Source of the DNA: Ceriagrion tenellum
Lineage: Eukaryota; Arthropoda; Insecta; Odonata; Coenagrionidae
Reading direction: 5' to 3'
Assembly (NCBI GenBank): GCA_963169105.1
Contig: OY720639.1
Span: forward strand, 96,050,559-96,114,558
Length of the DNA: 64,000 nucleotides
Shown: piece after piece, positions 10,908-24,669 of the stretch
How positions within the stretch are numbered: position 1 is the first letter of the stretch
Layout of the letters: each line of letters starts with the position of its first letter
Program-made: the position numbers and the translations under genes
The notes under the pieces: model-generated
Told to the model about the DNA's origin: nothing
Databases searched by the model: none
What the model saw: only the letters and a program-made list of their open reading frames with translations

Positions 10908-10959
10908 GGTGAAATAAAAAAAATAGTAGACAGTACGAAATCGTTTGAGCTTTTACTCA

Positions 10960-13900
10960 TTATGCTGTTCTACGATATCTCGCCTGAGAAAGTGGAGATT
11001 CTATGATGTTTAGTTTGAATTTTTTCTAGTTACGTAAAGCGAAGTGAGCATAATCCAATTGATCAAGCTCGTTGTAACTCAGTGAGTCTGATGTCCAACT
11101 CACTGAGTAGAAAGCTCAACATCCCAGTTAGCATCACACTTGCGCAAAACCTCCATCTGCTTACGGATAACTGTATCCCGTGGGATTGTTTTTTTTTGTG
11201 GTGCGTATTCTCTAAATATCACTACTAGCGAAGGAGAAAGTTATCTTCGCGTAGTGGATTACACAGTCTTAAGGTTTGGCAACCTAACTCCTTAAACAAA
11301 TAAGCCGAAGTAGGTTATGCGGATAGTGGGTGGGATGACTCTTCAAGGTTTTGGGTCTTATTAATCTTCGATAGGCAGACAGTTCAAATTTGTCCTAAGG
11401 CGGCTTCCTTGAGACGGCAAATGATGTTGACGTAGTTTTTCGTGGTGTGGGGGTATTCATTGCCTAAAGTATATTTAACATTTATCTATATTGTTGAAGA
11501 TGGAAAAACGACTATTTTCTTTGATTTGGTACGTTCACAAAATACATGAAGTTTTTCGTTTTTCAATTGTTTTCCCCTACTACGAGATAATATTGAGTGT
11601 ATTTTGTGCTTATTTATTGTATTGTTGGTGTTTTTTCAAGTGTGGAACTATAATTGAAGAGTTCACATTAACCGTTATCGACTAGTGTGTTTTTTAAATA
11701 AGTGTATGCCACCCACTTCTTGACGATAGGTTATGGGCCCAGTACAATATGGGGGTATTCATATGCTACAGTATAAGTCTTTAACATTTATCTTAACATT
11801 TATTTATATGAAGGATTAATTTCCCTAGATGCAATAATTGTCAGTGTGAAAAAAACTCATCTTCGACGTTACCCAATCCTTAGCTTCATTTTATTACCAT
11901 TTTTGGAGACAAGGCTCTTTGGATGGTCATGAAACGCCTTCACCGATGATTTCATTCTATTTACATGTAGTAGGGAAGAAAAAACACGTGAAATAAAAAC
12001 AACCGAGATATCCTCAACCCTAATGGGTGAATAAAAAAAGAAGTTTCTGGAAGCAATGATTTAAAGCCGTAAGATGTAGTGGAGGCAGGTTATTAGAGCA
12101 GTGGAATTTGGTAGATCATAACAGAAGGAAGAATGTTAGCGAGGAATATGGAAGAAAAGGATAAGCTTTTTACATTCGATGACTATGTAGAGATAGTGTG
12201 CAGAGCCTAGAACGATATTATGGCAAAAATTTGACGTTTTTACTAAAAAAATAGAGCTATACTAATTTTAGTAATTACTTATTTAGTTGTGAGTAGCGAG
12301 TATGGGATTTTTCATTATAATCGCTGATTTTTTCTTAAGGCGTTTCTAAATCTGGGCGCAGTGGTTTTTCATAGATGTTGCACGGTTCTTTATTGTTGTT
12401 TACTGGTACTTATAGTATAATACCCTGCTAATTGCAAGTCAGTATAATACTGAGCTTTGAGACTCATTATGATTCTCTGTTGTGACAGCGATAAGTTTCC
12501 TTATCTCGAATTCTTTGAAATAGAAGCAAAAAGAAAACGACGGCAAATTTGACGTAACGTTATATCTAGGTCGACTCTGTAATCTACGAGTACTCTAACA
12601 ATTGGAAACTAGGACATGGTCCACTGGAAGTTTTTAAACGAAATGTTGATTCGCTAGCCGTTTCTCGGTGTCCACTTTTCTTTTCATTAGGTATTTCATC
12701 CCTCAAAAGCGAAAACCAGAGAGTATTCTGCGTCAGCATTGAAGTGAATAGTGGATATTTTCTCCACTTTTCAAATGTATTTTCGCATCCATGACCAGGT
12801 TCTATTTTGAGGGAAGCTGTTTATCCTCTCCGGTGGGAATATGAATCGCCATTCATGCGTATTTTCCATTGATACCGTGATGCAAATGTCAGCGTACTAT
12901 GTGCGTTCCATTTCAGGGGTATTTTTTTACACGACTCTGTCACACTTTTCAGTCGGGATTATTTTTCTTCACAAAGCAGCTGTCGAGGTCAGACGATTCC
13001 CGCAGCAGCAGCAGGGCATCGCGAGAGCAGAAAGCTTTCTCCGGCGAATAATAAAGGGATGACGGGATTGAAGCATTTCCATGTGTTCGCGGCGCACGAG
13101 GCGTAACTTGAACCTCATGGAAGCGTTCTCACAAAGGTGATTGTGTTTAGTCAACTCGACGTTTTCAGTGCATCGTGTTCTCCTCCGATGTTGTACGAGC
13201 GTGTGTGAAGCATGATCAGCCGTTTCTGTGGGACGACCTTTGAGCCCCTCCTCCCAACTTTCTCTGCCCGCGATCCGTCCTGGCCTTTTCTCGCGAGTTC
13301 ATCCGCTGGCATTTGGATTCACTTCCATCTTTTGAGCAAGCCGTCACGTTGTGACATTCCTCGATAAAACTGAGGGTCGTGTAGACATCGGGGACAAATA
13401 GATTTCCCTTCTTGAGGCTGCCCGGGCACCGAATTGTTTGTCCTCATTGGCTGTCTCAATGGAATGTGTTCATTGAGGATATCCTCCCTAGCTGAGCTTC
13501 ATGAGCGCGTTGGTTAATAGTCGTCGGTTTTGCTGTCGTATTTCAAATCTACCGTTTTCGAATGTAAATGAAGATTTTGCCTCACTCTATGCGATGAGTT
13601 GCTATTTTCCAGGTAGTTTTTGGATTTATGCAATACGTATGTTTTAATGGGGAGAAGGGCCAATTACACGTGGCAAGAACCCGAGGGTCAATGGCAAGGA
13701 AAAAATTGTTTGGAAAATTCAAAGGAGGTGGCATGAGTGGTCATAGGACTTATTAAAAGGTACGTTCAGGGATCTTGAAAGGCTCCCGATATCGTACTTT
13801 GAAGGTTGAGTACGGGTAAAAGTTTGGGAAAAGCTTGCGGCTTTTCAGCTGGCGTAAATGAGATAATGACAGTATGTTTTGTCCAATGTATTGAATAAAG

Positions 13901-14950
13901 AAAAACATACTTTCCCAAATATAATACTCAGATCTGAATGATTTGTATATTTAAAACATCAATCTTACTCCATCCACTTAGCAATCCAACTTCAAATTAT
14001 GTACGAGTCGGGTTTCAACACAGTAACGCCCAAAGATAACAAATATTTCGAAAAACCGATATCGGGGATTTAAAGAAGTTTTATATAGAATTTTAGATGT
14101 GGAGGGAGTTCCTAATTTAAAATCATAATGCTGTTGAAGAATATTTCACAACTTTAATACTTGCACAATGCCTATTCTTAACCTGAAAAGCAATAACGCT
14201 GACATATTTCACCGATCGTTTTCCCGTGCGTCTTACCATTGTTGTGAATGTATGCCAGAGGAAATGTCTTCTTGGAATTCTCAGCCAATGATTGTCACGT
14301 AGTGTGCCGCGTGGGATTCTGAAATGGGACTTCCGATACTTTCTCGCGCGCCAGACTCGAATGCCCAATCGTGTCACAGGATATTTGTGGTCGGCCGACT
14401 GATCGTGTTCCCGCTCACTTTCATCTTCCTTTTCAAGAAATCGCGAATCTGTTGCCAGTTAGTTTTTGGGTCGGCCGTGATGGATGTTTTAGGGCTAAGC
14501 CTGGTTCCAGTTTGAACATCGCACCGTGAGGTGAAATAAATATCGTAAAGGTGTCTGTGCTCTACTTTCCTGTAGCATTGAGAGTTCATCAGGTGTATAA
14601 TTTGACATATTTTCACAGCATGACTACTTTCAATCCCAGCGTTCCCTCTCCATTATATTGTGTACAATATCAATTTAGAATTAATTGACTCTGTCACGTT
14701 TTTATGAATTTCAAAATTTAGGTGTTAACGTTACCTTTGCAATCATTATCGTTACATTTTCATGCGAGGAAGGGTCGAATCTTTCAGTAGAGTATTGCGT
14801 TACACATATCATTAATTTGCATAATATCACTCATTACCTTGGCATTACTGCGCTGTGATTGCGTCTACGTCGCTAAATTGCTCAACCATGCATAGGCATT
14901 CATCACCGAACTACTCGAGTGTATTTATGTCAGTTGAAACGTATAGCCTA
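10960..14950. other. No gene recognised
   Basis: A short direct repeat around 'gggggtattcat' followed by 'ttaacatttatct' occurs near 11449-11490 and again near 11749-11800. The other open frames are short and show no family signature. Confidence 0.5.
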
Positions 14951-14957
14951 TTAGTAA

Positions 14958-15984
14958 GGCCGTGTTCCAATCCGATATTATGCACACTTCGTACCCTTAT
15001 GTGCTCTTTTCGATTGTCATTTTCAGGATGTGACGTCGCATAGTGCGGTTCCAATCCGTTTGAGCGCAACATAGTGCACAAGGAAGGTAAGTGTATGACG
15101 ATGCGCCCTTTTGCGCCCTCAGAGGCCAGCGGTGAAGACGCTCTACGTTGGAGAGGGAAGGAATATCAGTTGCAATGTCTTCTCAAAGTAATTTTATTAG
15201 TAACTATTGATGGTTCGCTCTCCATTTTGTGATTATTTTATATTTCATGCCATCAAAATGTGCACTAGCAAATAGTTTTATCTTCAACTAAACTAGGAAA
15301 CCAAAAATGTTAGGAAGCATGGCTTCAACCGGCAAGTTGTTAGAGGGGAATGAAACTTGTGTTAACGCTATCTCAATAATTATTTGGGCATGAATATCGA
15401 TACTGAGTAGCTAAATTTCTTAGCCAGTTTATTAGGTTAATTATTGGGATGTATTCCAAGCACGTGGCCTTCCGTTACAATGTCGATGTCTGGTGTATAT
15501 TCTATTTAATGATCAAAATTTAGTGACATTGTCTCTAATTTATCAAGATTTTCCTGATAATATGGTTTAGTGGAAGCTATAGTGTTATTTACCTTCAAAT
15601 TATTTCATCGGAATATACGCATAGCGATTCTCAAGGGCAGCGATGAAAATTGGCTACTTCATTGTCCCATTGTTCTTTCGCGGATGGTATTTCGTGAATA
15701 ATGCGAATTTCCAATGCGATGTCTGGAGATAAATTACAATTCTGAGTGACTAATGGATGTTCTTCTGATATACTAGGGACAGACGAAAGGATAATACAAT
15801 TCATCGACCTGCGGAAGACGTACGCAATTTACGGGGCGAGGCGGTTCTGATATAGTTCCGACATTGGACACTGGGAGACCTTGGCGCTGGCGCTGGCTGC
15901 TAAGAGCAGAAAAGTGCGTGAACTGCAGGATAGGGCATAAGGGCGTAAGCGCATAGGGTGCACCCTACGGATTGGAACACGGCC
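14958..15984. mobile_element. Harbinger-like non-autonomous DNA transposon
   Basis: Perfect 17-bp terminal inverted repeats GGCCGTGTTCCAATCCG sit at 14958-14974 and (reverse complement) 15968-15984. Both are flanked outside by the trinucleotide TAA (14955-14957 and 15985-15987), as expected for the 3-bp TWA target duplications of PIF/Harbinger elements. The string 'ggttccaatccg' recurs internally near 15050, and further similarity between the two ends extends inward for some tens of bases ('gtgcac', 'cttatg'). No transposase was recognised in the 1,027 bp, so it is probably mobilised in trans. Perfect termini suggest it is young. Confidence 0.85.
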
Positions 15985-15989
15985 TAAGT

Positions 15990-18900
15990 CTCTGTTACTA
16001 GACGAGGCATAGTTAATTGGCATGAGGAACTGGATGCTGTGTACTACCTCTGGGTTTACTCGCTCTACCTTAGTTGGTAAATAGTTTCCCTATACGCGAG
16101 GAGTTGGCATAATTCGTTAATTTTTTAATACAAGGGTATGTCTTTAAAAATATATAAAGCTTATCGAGCGCGGATGATTTTGAGGATCTTTTGCTTATTG
16201 GAACTTTAAGAAGGAGGGTGCTGTTGAATGTTTACCCTGACCGAAATAAGCCTATGGCTATGGAAAATACTTCTCTTGCTTTTACTTACGCATGTAATCA
16301 CGTGCAGTAAATAATTTTAGAGCTTCCATACCAGTGATAGATGTAATTAAATTTATCGTGCTCAACAGCTGGTAATCTTTTGGCGTCTCTGCTTTGTATT
16401 AGTGAATACCATCAGTGTCCTTTAGATTCACTTCGCATACTAAGAGACATCGAGATTTTTATATGATATTACTTAATGTTCTGAACTAATGTTTTCCTCT
16501 TTTGTGAACTTTATAATTCTCAGCATTTTTATAATATTCGTCATTATCATACGTAGCAAAATATTAAACAAAAAATTGTCTCTTGGAATTTCTTCGCTAC
16601 TTCTGCTATTCCGCTGCTTCTATCACAAAATGGGCGTTCACTCGATCCTCAAGCGTTGCCATATCTGTGACATTATGAGTTAAATATGTGATAATTTTAC
16701 TCAGTGACAAGCTACTGAAATTATGTTTTCAGAGTTGCTCACGAGAGGATGGAGAAGGATCATAAATTTCTGTAATTGCAGGATTCATGTGGAATTCATC
16801 TCATATTAATTTTTTCTGGGCAATTGTTGGAGAAAACTATTTTATTGTAATTTGAAAATCACATCCTTTCGTTTGTGTTATTGTTTTGGTGAATATGGAA
16901 TACAAATTTACCTGACTATGCTTCTGGTTAATACAATTCAACGTCAAGTGTATTTATTTTGACTGTATATTCCTCGATTCTGGGTTATGTTAGAATGTGA
17001 GATTTATGAGAGCTTTAAGCGAATCGTAAAATTAGTGTTTATAGCGTTTATAAAACCGTCCGCTTTTTGGTTTTTTAGTTTCGTTGTATGGAATCTCAAC
17101 TCCTCGCTCAAAGTTTTTACTGGGCACTATGTATCAATGATCCATATTCTCCCATGGAAGTATTAAAATTTATGAGCTCTTGTAATTTATGATCGCGTTT
17201 AATTTTTCTCTTCAGGATAACTATCGTGGTCTTTCCTCGGTCCATAATGCTAGGATTGTGTTTATCTCCACTTCAAAAGAACCATACGTATATGGTCGAA
17301 TGAATCTACTACGTAAGGATCTTTGATGTTGGCTCATTGAAAAAGAACGGCTTTATGGGAAACGTGCGTATGCTGAGCTTAGTATGTCATCATCATCTGG
17401 TCTCAAGGTCGATGGCTATATTCCCATATGTGGTGAAATATGGACCCATCCCGTACTGCTTTCCATCAATGGTTAAATGCTCTGCTAAATGAACTCCAGC
17501 TGAGGAAAAGCGAGGACCTCATTAACAGTTCAGTCGATGCTCCTCCGACCTTAACACTTTAGGGCCTTTTTTGGTTTTAGTATGTAAAACTCCGCGTTAT
17601 CTGTTATACGTACATCTAGAGTTCAAAAATAAAGGTTCGCCATCGGCCACAAATGCAATAACACTTAACCGTGTGAAAAAAAGAAAGAAGGAAAATCTTA
17701 AGAGGACGTTCCGAGCTTGTTGGCCCTTCTTATCAGTTGAGAGAGTCACTCAATGGATGAAGAAGGGCCAACAACAACCCCATATAACATTCTACTTTTC
17801 TCTTTTATCACCCCCCCCTGTTAAGTTTTATTATACATTTATGTTATACTGATATATTTATTCATGTGTATTGTATGTATGCGCGTCTGACACTTGGATC
17901 ATGTACTCCTAGCTTACCAGAAAGTTTTATTTACGGGAGTTTTAACATATGACACTAATGTTTTGCATTTCACGACGAGATTTTACCATCAATCGATTAG
18001 GAAAGGTAGTGGACTGTTTTCTTTAGGGGATGATTACAAAAATCCTGATTTTTTTAAATCTAAGGAGTTGAGATAAAGCTTCCCAAATTTGAACTTTTTG
18101 TTCATTACTTGTTTTATATTGTTGTCATTGGAAAATAATTACGTTAAAATATTCTTCCCTGTGATGATATATTTACATATTAAACAAGGCGGAGTATTAC
18201 TATGCCATTACTTCTTAAAGGTGTGAGATGATTTCCTTGCTTTATGCCCGCTGTAATATTTCGTTATTTGGATAATGTCAAGTCTAATTATGGTTTTCAA
18301 ATTTCGCTTACAAAAATAGCTTCATATATTGCTCCCTTAATCTGCCTGTTAGATCCGAAGAAAATTATATTTCAAAGGGTGAACCCTGTAACCATTTTGA
18401 TATTATTGATAGCAACTTGTGCTTAAATTGCGATTAATAATTTAAAAAAAAGAATAAACCTCTCTATCATTGCAATTTATCGCTGCTTTCAATGATCCCT
18501 CATGCAGTACTATTTAACATGAATGTCTTGTGTTAAGTATCCTTTATTTCCGTTTATTATTTATCCCGTTTATTAGTCTTTATTTCCATTAATTGTTTTC
18601 GAACTAATTATCCATTTGCACGATTTTTGTTAACCGCGATTAGTAATCCAAATTTCAGTGCTAGATCATATTTTATCCAATGAATTTTCTCTTCTTCGCA
18701 TGATGTGTTGACAGATGTGATATCTTGATAAAATATAGAATAAATTGCATATCTTCTTGTGGCATACTTTGGACTATCGCTTTCTAGAATGAAGCAAGTT
18801 TATGGCCTTGGATTGTGGTGACATGAAGCGTCCCTTGAAACCGCGGTCATGCCTCGAGGGGTTTGACATGTACCCATCTTTTTTAGTTTTTTTCATTACT

Positions 18901-19540
18901 TGAAGGTCATGTGGTGCGTGTGTGCTATATTTCGGCAGCCCCTCTTTGAATAGCCATCTGCATCTTCGGAGGGAACTTTTCCACGCTCTCCTGAATTTCT
19001 TATTCAACCATTCTCAGAAACCTTTGCTCCAGTGATCTCATTCCTTGAAATAGTGGCGTCACTCCTGCAACAACATTGGACACTCACACGCTCTATTCTG
19101 AGTGCAGCGTATCTTTCGTGAGTCAGAATAACGGCTAGCATCTTCAGATTTAAGGTTTTATTTCTCCGTGACGCTCTTCTTAAAAGGGGATCTCTCTCGC
19201 TATCAAGTCTTTTCCTTGCTCTTCCGTTCTCAGCATTGATCTTGAAATCATAGCATTTTCTGCTCTACGATGAAGCACAGTTTTAAGCTTCATGACTATA
19301 CGTATTGGTGTATCGGTTCGGTTGTCTAAATATTTGGTTAGATTTTATTACCCGTGCCAATCGAAGAAGACTTGTCCATTTTTTATTATTGACGCCCTCA
19401 TCATCGAAGTCTTTAGACTGATTTTTAAGACAGGCATTGTTGACAACCACAGCCCACAATTTAATCAATCATCTGATTCACATTAATCTTTTCTTCGCGG
19501 CAAATGGTTTGAATATGAAAACCTATTGTAATTTGAAAGC
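15990..19540. other. No gene recognised; one short hairpin
   Basis: A 15-bp perfect inverted repeat, TTGTTGGCCCTTCTT at 17717-17731 and its complement at 17760-17774, with a 28-nt loop is the only structure noted. Open frames are short and AT-rich. Confidence 0.5.
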
Positions 19541-19543
19541 TCA

Positions 19544-19669
19544 CAATCATGGGAACCTTAATGCATGACTTTGATCCATTTTATATTGTCTGACAGACGT
19601 TAACCGCAATCATGGGAACCTTAATGGACGACTTAGGTTCAGATTATACTGTCTTGTAGAAGTTAACCG
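19544..19669 (+). repeat. Tandem duplication, two copies of 63 bp
   Basis: The string 'caatcatgggaaccttaatg' begins at 19544 and again at 19607. The rest of each unit aligns through 'tgtct' and 'gttaaccgca' with some substitutions. Confidence 0.8.
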
Positions 19670-20294
19670 CAAGATGGCGTAGCATTTACTTTAACTTGAT
19701 TTAAATGGAGAGTTTGGATTTTGTATATTACGTTAGACTCAGCTTGTGCACGTAAGCGTTATCGATGGGAGAACACGGAATATCGATATTCATGCTAATT
19801 AAATATTCAACCGTAGATTATAAAACCGGGCCCCAATCTGTCCTTGGGGTTAACATTTCATTGGCTGCGAATACCGTTCAAAATGTGCTGCATCTAATCT
19901 AATCAGCGATCCTATCGCGAATTGGTAATTTATTTATTTGAAACTCTTATTTGTTTGAGTTTTTTATTCGCATCATAATTCATTGGATATATTATTAGGG
20001 TCAGTCATTCTCTGCCCTGACCAAATACTTCCTTAGTAATGATACATGGTGTTAGATTTCGTTGGTCTTTTTGCGATACACCGTTGGAATTGAAATTTAT
20101 CCTTACATCACTTATTGATGGTAGATTTAAGTTTGCTGTCACAAGCTGTCATCCTCATCTTGGCATTCCTCGGTACGCGAATGGATACTGTCACCCTTAT
20201 CACTCATCAATGCTGGTATGCTGGGTAGGGCAGTGGTCGCGATATTGAGAAGGGCGAATCGTATTGGAGATGTGGGAGACAATGGAAATTAACT

Positions 20295-20380
20295 GAGGCT
20301 AAAGGTTTCATGGTCCGGGCATCAAACCGCGCGTCTACGAATGTCCATCTCTATCCACAGATCACTGAATTAACCAGGCT
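20295..20380 (-). repeat. tRNA-like SINE relic (weak)
   Basis: On the minus strand, GGTTTGATGCC (complement of 20318-20328) resembles a pol III B box, and 'taattcagtga' about 45 bp upstream resembles an A box. No acceptor stem or anticodon arm of a functional tRNA is apparent. It could be chance. Confidence 0.3.
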
Positions 20381-21949
20381 TCCTGATAAAAGCACATACA
20401 CATGGATGTTTATATCCTTTGCCGCTCATCGCGGCCGTTTAAAATATCTTGGATTGTCCAGCTAATTAGGTTTTGTGGTAGATTTTTCTATATATCCTTG
20501 TGATCATTGACTCTTTTGAAGGTCTTTTAGCCCTAAGCCGTTCTCGACAAAATCTACTGGCTCACAACGCGTATTTTATTGATGTCCTACCAAGGCGGCT
20601 GTTGTAATCTGGAATCTTGAATGATGAATTGGCCTGCACTTTGGCCCGGAAAGCCGAAATTTCAAGGACAGAATCTACTCCGAGATTGTAAAAAAATCGT
20701 TGCTTCAATGCGGGATGTTTATAAGTATAATTCAATCTTGATAAAACCGAAATTTTGCAGAACAATCGTAACAGTTGCCTGTCGTAAGCCCGGCTTTGTC
20801 GGTGAAAGTGATTGGCGTTCTATGCGATGATTTTCTATTCCGCTGGTTAAGCGAGGAGTTCTTAACGAGTTATAAAATAGATATAGAGCGTTCCACACGT
20901 AGCTCACACCATGCGCCATAGTGGAGGTTCGTTTCCTGCGTAAATCTCCGTAAGGTTGCTGGTGCGATGTTGCCAATAGCCGCGGGAAAGTTAACATATG
21001 GGCGATTTATCGCCCAAACTGCACATCTAGGTGTCTTTTAATGTGCACATATCATTTCCTTGAGCAACTTACTTAAATCCACGTAATAGTATTTGGGCTT
21101 TGGCTGTGCGCAGACTTGAGATGTAGCGTATGAGTCGATGTTTATAGTAATTTTTTTGATAGATGTATTATTTTTGAGCTTTAGAGTGGACGACTTTTGG
21201 AATTTCAAATACAAAGTTGCAGGTGCTCCAGATCTAGCAACACCTGATTTATGTATAGAGAATTAGAAGTCGAGCAAGAGTGAGATGGCCAGATGTGGAT
21301 TTAACAGTTATTGTTGTTACGCGGGGTAAAAAGTTTGGAGAAGTGGAGACCGAACGACCGAATTGCGTTCTGGTGTTTAAATGAAGACGTGGCATAATAG
21401 CTATTAGAAAAAGAATGTTTATGGTGTAGCTCAAAAGAACCTGCTGAATTATGTTGACGGAAGAAGTCAATTGGGCAACTGTTTCCATTAGGCAACTTGC
21501 AATCAGGTTATTCAAAGGTGAAGAAGTAATGAAAAGGGAAAAGAAAGCGAACCTTTATTTGAGAGTAAAATACAAACTTGGGTTTAACGGCCACCGTAGG
21601 TGGCAACTTAAGCTAGTTCAAAGTATTGTTGGTAATGTTTGCTTGATGGGTGAGAGAGTAGATTTGGCGACAGCGTTTTGCGTGAGGCTCTTACTACCAA
21701 CAAAATGTGAAACGGGTTAGAGCTCAGCATCTGAGTATTCCCTTAGTTCCAGCCGAATCCGAGAAAGTTGAGAAAATCCTCTTGTTGGCTTGTTTGTGGG
21801 ACCTGATCGAATCTTTGATTCTTCCCTCTCCCAATCCCAGAGTGGAAGAAGTTGGGGATATTGTAGAATGTCCTGCGTTAGTCTGATACTGTGCAGACTG
21901 CGGGCTCCTCCCCACCCCCAACGCCATCTCAAGGTCGCTGGGAGAGTTT

Positions 21950-22600
21950 TAAAAAGGAAAAGATGAAGGGCTGACGAGAGAGAGTGGGGTTAGTGGGTCA
22001 ACGGAGGGAATTGATGCTGTGTCGTCGGATCGGGAAGCGAGAGGGGAAGGAGTGCGGGGGGTCGGGAGTTGCGTGGGCTTCCCCCGGTCTCTTGGAGGAA
22101 AGGGAAGAGTCCGCGAGCTTTTTAACGGCGCTCGCGGCCGCGCTCTACACTCATTCGCCAGCGGTCGCCCTTGGCCCATCAGATCGGCACCTTCCCCCCC
22201 CCCCTTCCCACTACATTCCCGCAAATTGTTGATACGATCTTTTATTTTTATTTCGCGCCTGCTCTCTCTTACGCAAGACGCAATCGGAGTGGAGTGCCGA
22301 ATCCTCGCTCCGAAAAGCGTGACCGTTAATCAATATGGTTTCGCGCGGATTTGGGAGAATGGTTCTGGGAGCTCGTTTTGGGAGCATTCATATTCATCAT
22401 CGGCCGTCGTGAATCCGGAGATTGGTTCTCTGCAACGCCAAACTCCGTTCTTTCCGTTGTATTTCCACGTGATTGCTTTCTCTAGTGTCTCTCAAAATTT
22501 ATTCTATTCATTCCATCGATCTTCCCCGATAATTGCCACTAGTTTCTCTCTTCTACTTCGCTGAGTTTGCATTATGCAAACCCTAAATCTATTCTTTTTC
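21950..22600. promoter_or_regulatory. CpG-rich segment, candidate promoter
   Basis: From about 22,020 to 22,400 CpG dinucleotides are far denser than in the surrounding AT-rich DNA, with an 11-C homopolymer near 22,194. It contains a 181-codon frame (22019-22564 +) that I regard as a by-product of base composition. No downstream coding exon could be linked to it; it lies 21 kb upstream of the first RNF19 coding exon. A 5' UTR exon is possible but unproven. Confidence 0.35.
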
Positions 22601-23899
22601 CCATGGCTGTTGTAAGGCTTGTTTATTGGTTGTAATTAGATCTTCAGCGATATTCTATCGTTACGCATTTCCTTTCTCAAACACCATTTTCCTCGTTTCC
22701 AATGTCATTTCTTCTTTTGATGTTGTCGTTCGCGATTCACCGCCAAATAAAAGTTATGAGATATGTATCTAAACATGTTATCCTGATGGAAATGTCCATG
22801 CACGAATTCCCTTGAACATAGGGAAGAGAAAGGGATGTGTGTATTAAAATGCCCTTCGAAAAAATGTATTTCCTATGGACATTCCTCTTAGTTCAGGGCT
22901 TTTGTTTTAGCACTTTTTTTCTTCAGGATTGAAAGACTTTCGGCGGAAACCTTCCCTTAAACAAACGCTACCTAAAGGAATATCTTCAGGCGTAGGAAAA
23001 AAATTTCAAGGGAAATAATTTCTCATAATGTCTCTCTAATCAGTCTTTGTGATATACAAACTTCGTTTCGCCGAGGGTCATTTGTTTGTGTCTTTAATGT
23101 CTAGTTTGGTTTTAAGTTTTTGAGGACAATCACCTCCACTGATGTTTTTGGAGTGGACCATTTTCCTAGGTAGACATTTTCCAGAAAAAAATGCATTTTA
23201 GAGAAACATTTCCCCGTGTAAATGCATTCTGAGGAATACCTTAAACATTTTCTGAGGGAAATTGGTGAGGAAATTTCGTTGAAAAGTTTTAAACAGAGTA
23301 CAGGTATGTTACAATCAAGTGTTGACTTACTTCTAATCTGTTGTTGCTAGTTGTCGGCGTACTGTTTACCTGATTGAATGCGTTATTTGCTGAGGCAACG
23401 ATGCTCATCCATCCGCTATCCCCTACTACATTGCATGGTGTGATATAATAATATAAATAGTAATTATAATTTAATTAATTTCAGATATTAAAAAGTATTA
23501 CAAGATAGGTAAACCTGTAGGATGAGCCTGTATTGGGGCTACTGTCAGATAGTCCATGCAAAAGCAATTGCAACAAACAAAACATGAATAAAATTTTACT
23601 ATCAAATATTTAACAATCCAGTTAAGAATTATAAACTTACATGAAAATTGACTCGATATACAGAGTGATAACCAGTGGTTACAAAATAGAAGAGAGACAA
23701 ATACATGGTTAGATATACATATTATAATAATAACTGTAAGTATGTATAGATATATGTCATTGCATCGCATCACATCTCTTTATCGGATTACATTTCAGCG
23801 CGAAATATCGCCGACATGGGCGGTCAATGACGCAATGGGATAACTCCGGAATGATCGCACTCTGCGCATCGCAGTGTGACCTAACTCAAACGTTTTTCG

Positions 23900-24250
23900 G
23901 TGGTTTGTGTGGAGTGGTCCTTAGAGAGAGTTCATGCGATTTCGTTCGCGGATGGCGGTTGGTCGAATTAAGGCCCGGTTGCCCCCACGCCCATCGGGCG
24001 TATTAATCTCTCTTTCGGCTCTCGTCCATCTCCACAGCATCCCTTGGGGCGCGCGCGGTCCAGGTGCACCTAATTACACCGTATCGAGCCTTCTCATCCG
24101 TTGTACGTGCTCTCATATGCCGCCCGGGAGAAAGACCGTGGGTGAGTGTGTCATACGGTGACGCGATTCGGGCGGGTTTCGTGCGAATTAGCGCGTTTGC
24201 TCCGCCATTGGTGAGCAGTGTTGACATTGGTGTTCCACATCCTTGACCCA
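23900..24250. promoter_or_regulatory. CpG-rich segment
   Basis: A second locally G+C- and CpG-rich block, with 'ggggcgcgcgcgg' near 24,045. Overlapping open frames on both strands lack any domain signature. Its role is unknown. Confidence 0.3.
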
Positions 24251-24669
24251 AGGGCGCTAATCCCGTCGCTTTTTCGAACGAATGCCATTTTTAAGTTGAT
24301 CAGGGCTTGAAATGTATGCGCTTCTGCGAAACGCTCAACAGCATGAGTGGTGTTCATATAGTTTCGTGCCGGAAGGGAATTCTCCTGGATTTGTGATGAT
24401 ATAATGTCATGACGCTGGGTGACATTTATTTGTCGGGACGAAAATAGAGGAATTTCTGGTGTGTTTTATGCGTGGTATGGTTGTTAGTAAGCAGACATTC
24501 TAAATTTTCAAACAGACGTATAGAAATCCAGATAAACGGCTTCGATTAAAAGGACCCTGGCATTCATTTAATGGCGATCGACATTTTTTTGTTCTTGACT
24601 CACTATTGTCCCACTAATATAATTTTTGTATCATTTCAATTTTAACTAAGATGATTATCAGTCCAGTGG

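Larger units (their letters stand above)
10536..10958. mobile_element. Inverted-repeat element with two opposed hammerhead-like arms and a 206-bp insert
   Basis: The left arm (10536-10633) and right arm (10859-10958) are reverse complements over about 98 bp, with differences only in one A/T run. Each arm carries a complete hammerhead-like fold, in opposite orientations. The arms enclose the 206-bp segment also present at 9589-9794. The 12-bp string 'agattctatgat' occurs at 10520-10531 and again at 10996-11007, possibly a remnant target duplication, although the spacing to the arms is uneven (4 and 37 bp). A 7-bp direct repeat 'catgcag' (10840-10846 and 10854-10860) spans the right insert junction, which suggests template switching. 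I infer a Penelope-like or retrozyme-like origin; no protein is encoded. Confidence 0.65.

Noticed and set aside
17385..17560. 'catcatcatctgg' tract as another LINE 3' end
   Set aside because: No RT-derived frame lies next to it on either strand; the similarity to the 33.2-kb end is limited to the simple repeat.
22019..22564. 181-codon plus-strand open frame in the CpG-rich block
   Set aside because: Composition alone (few A/T-rich stops) explains it. The residues show no domain, and overlapping frames on both strands are also open.
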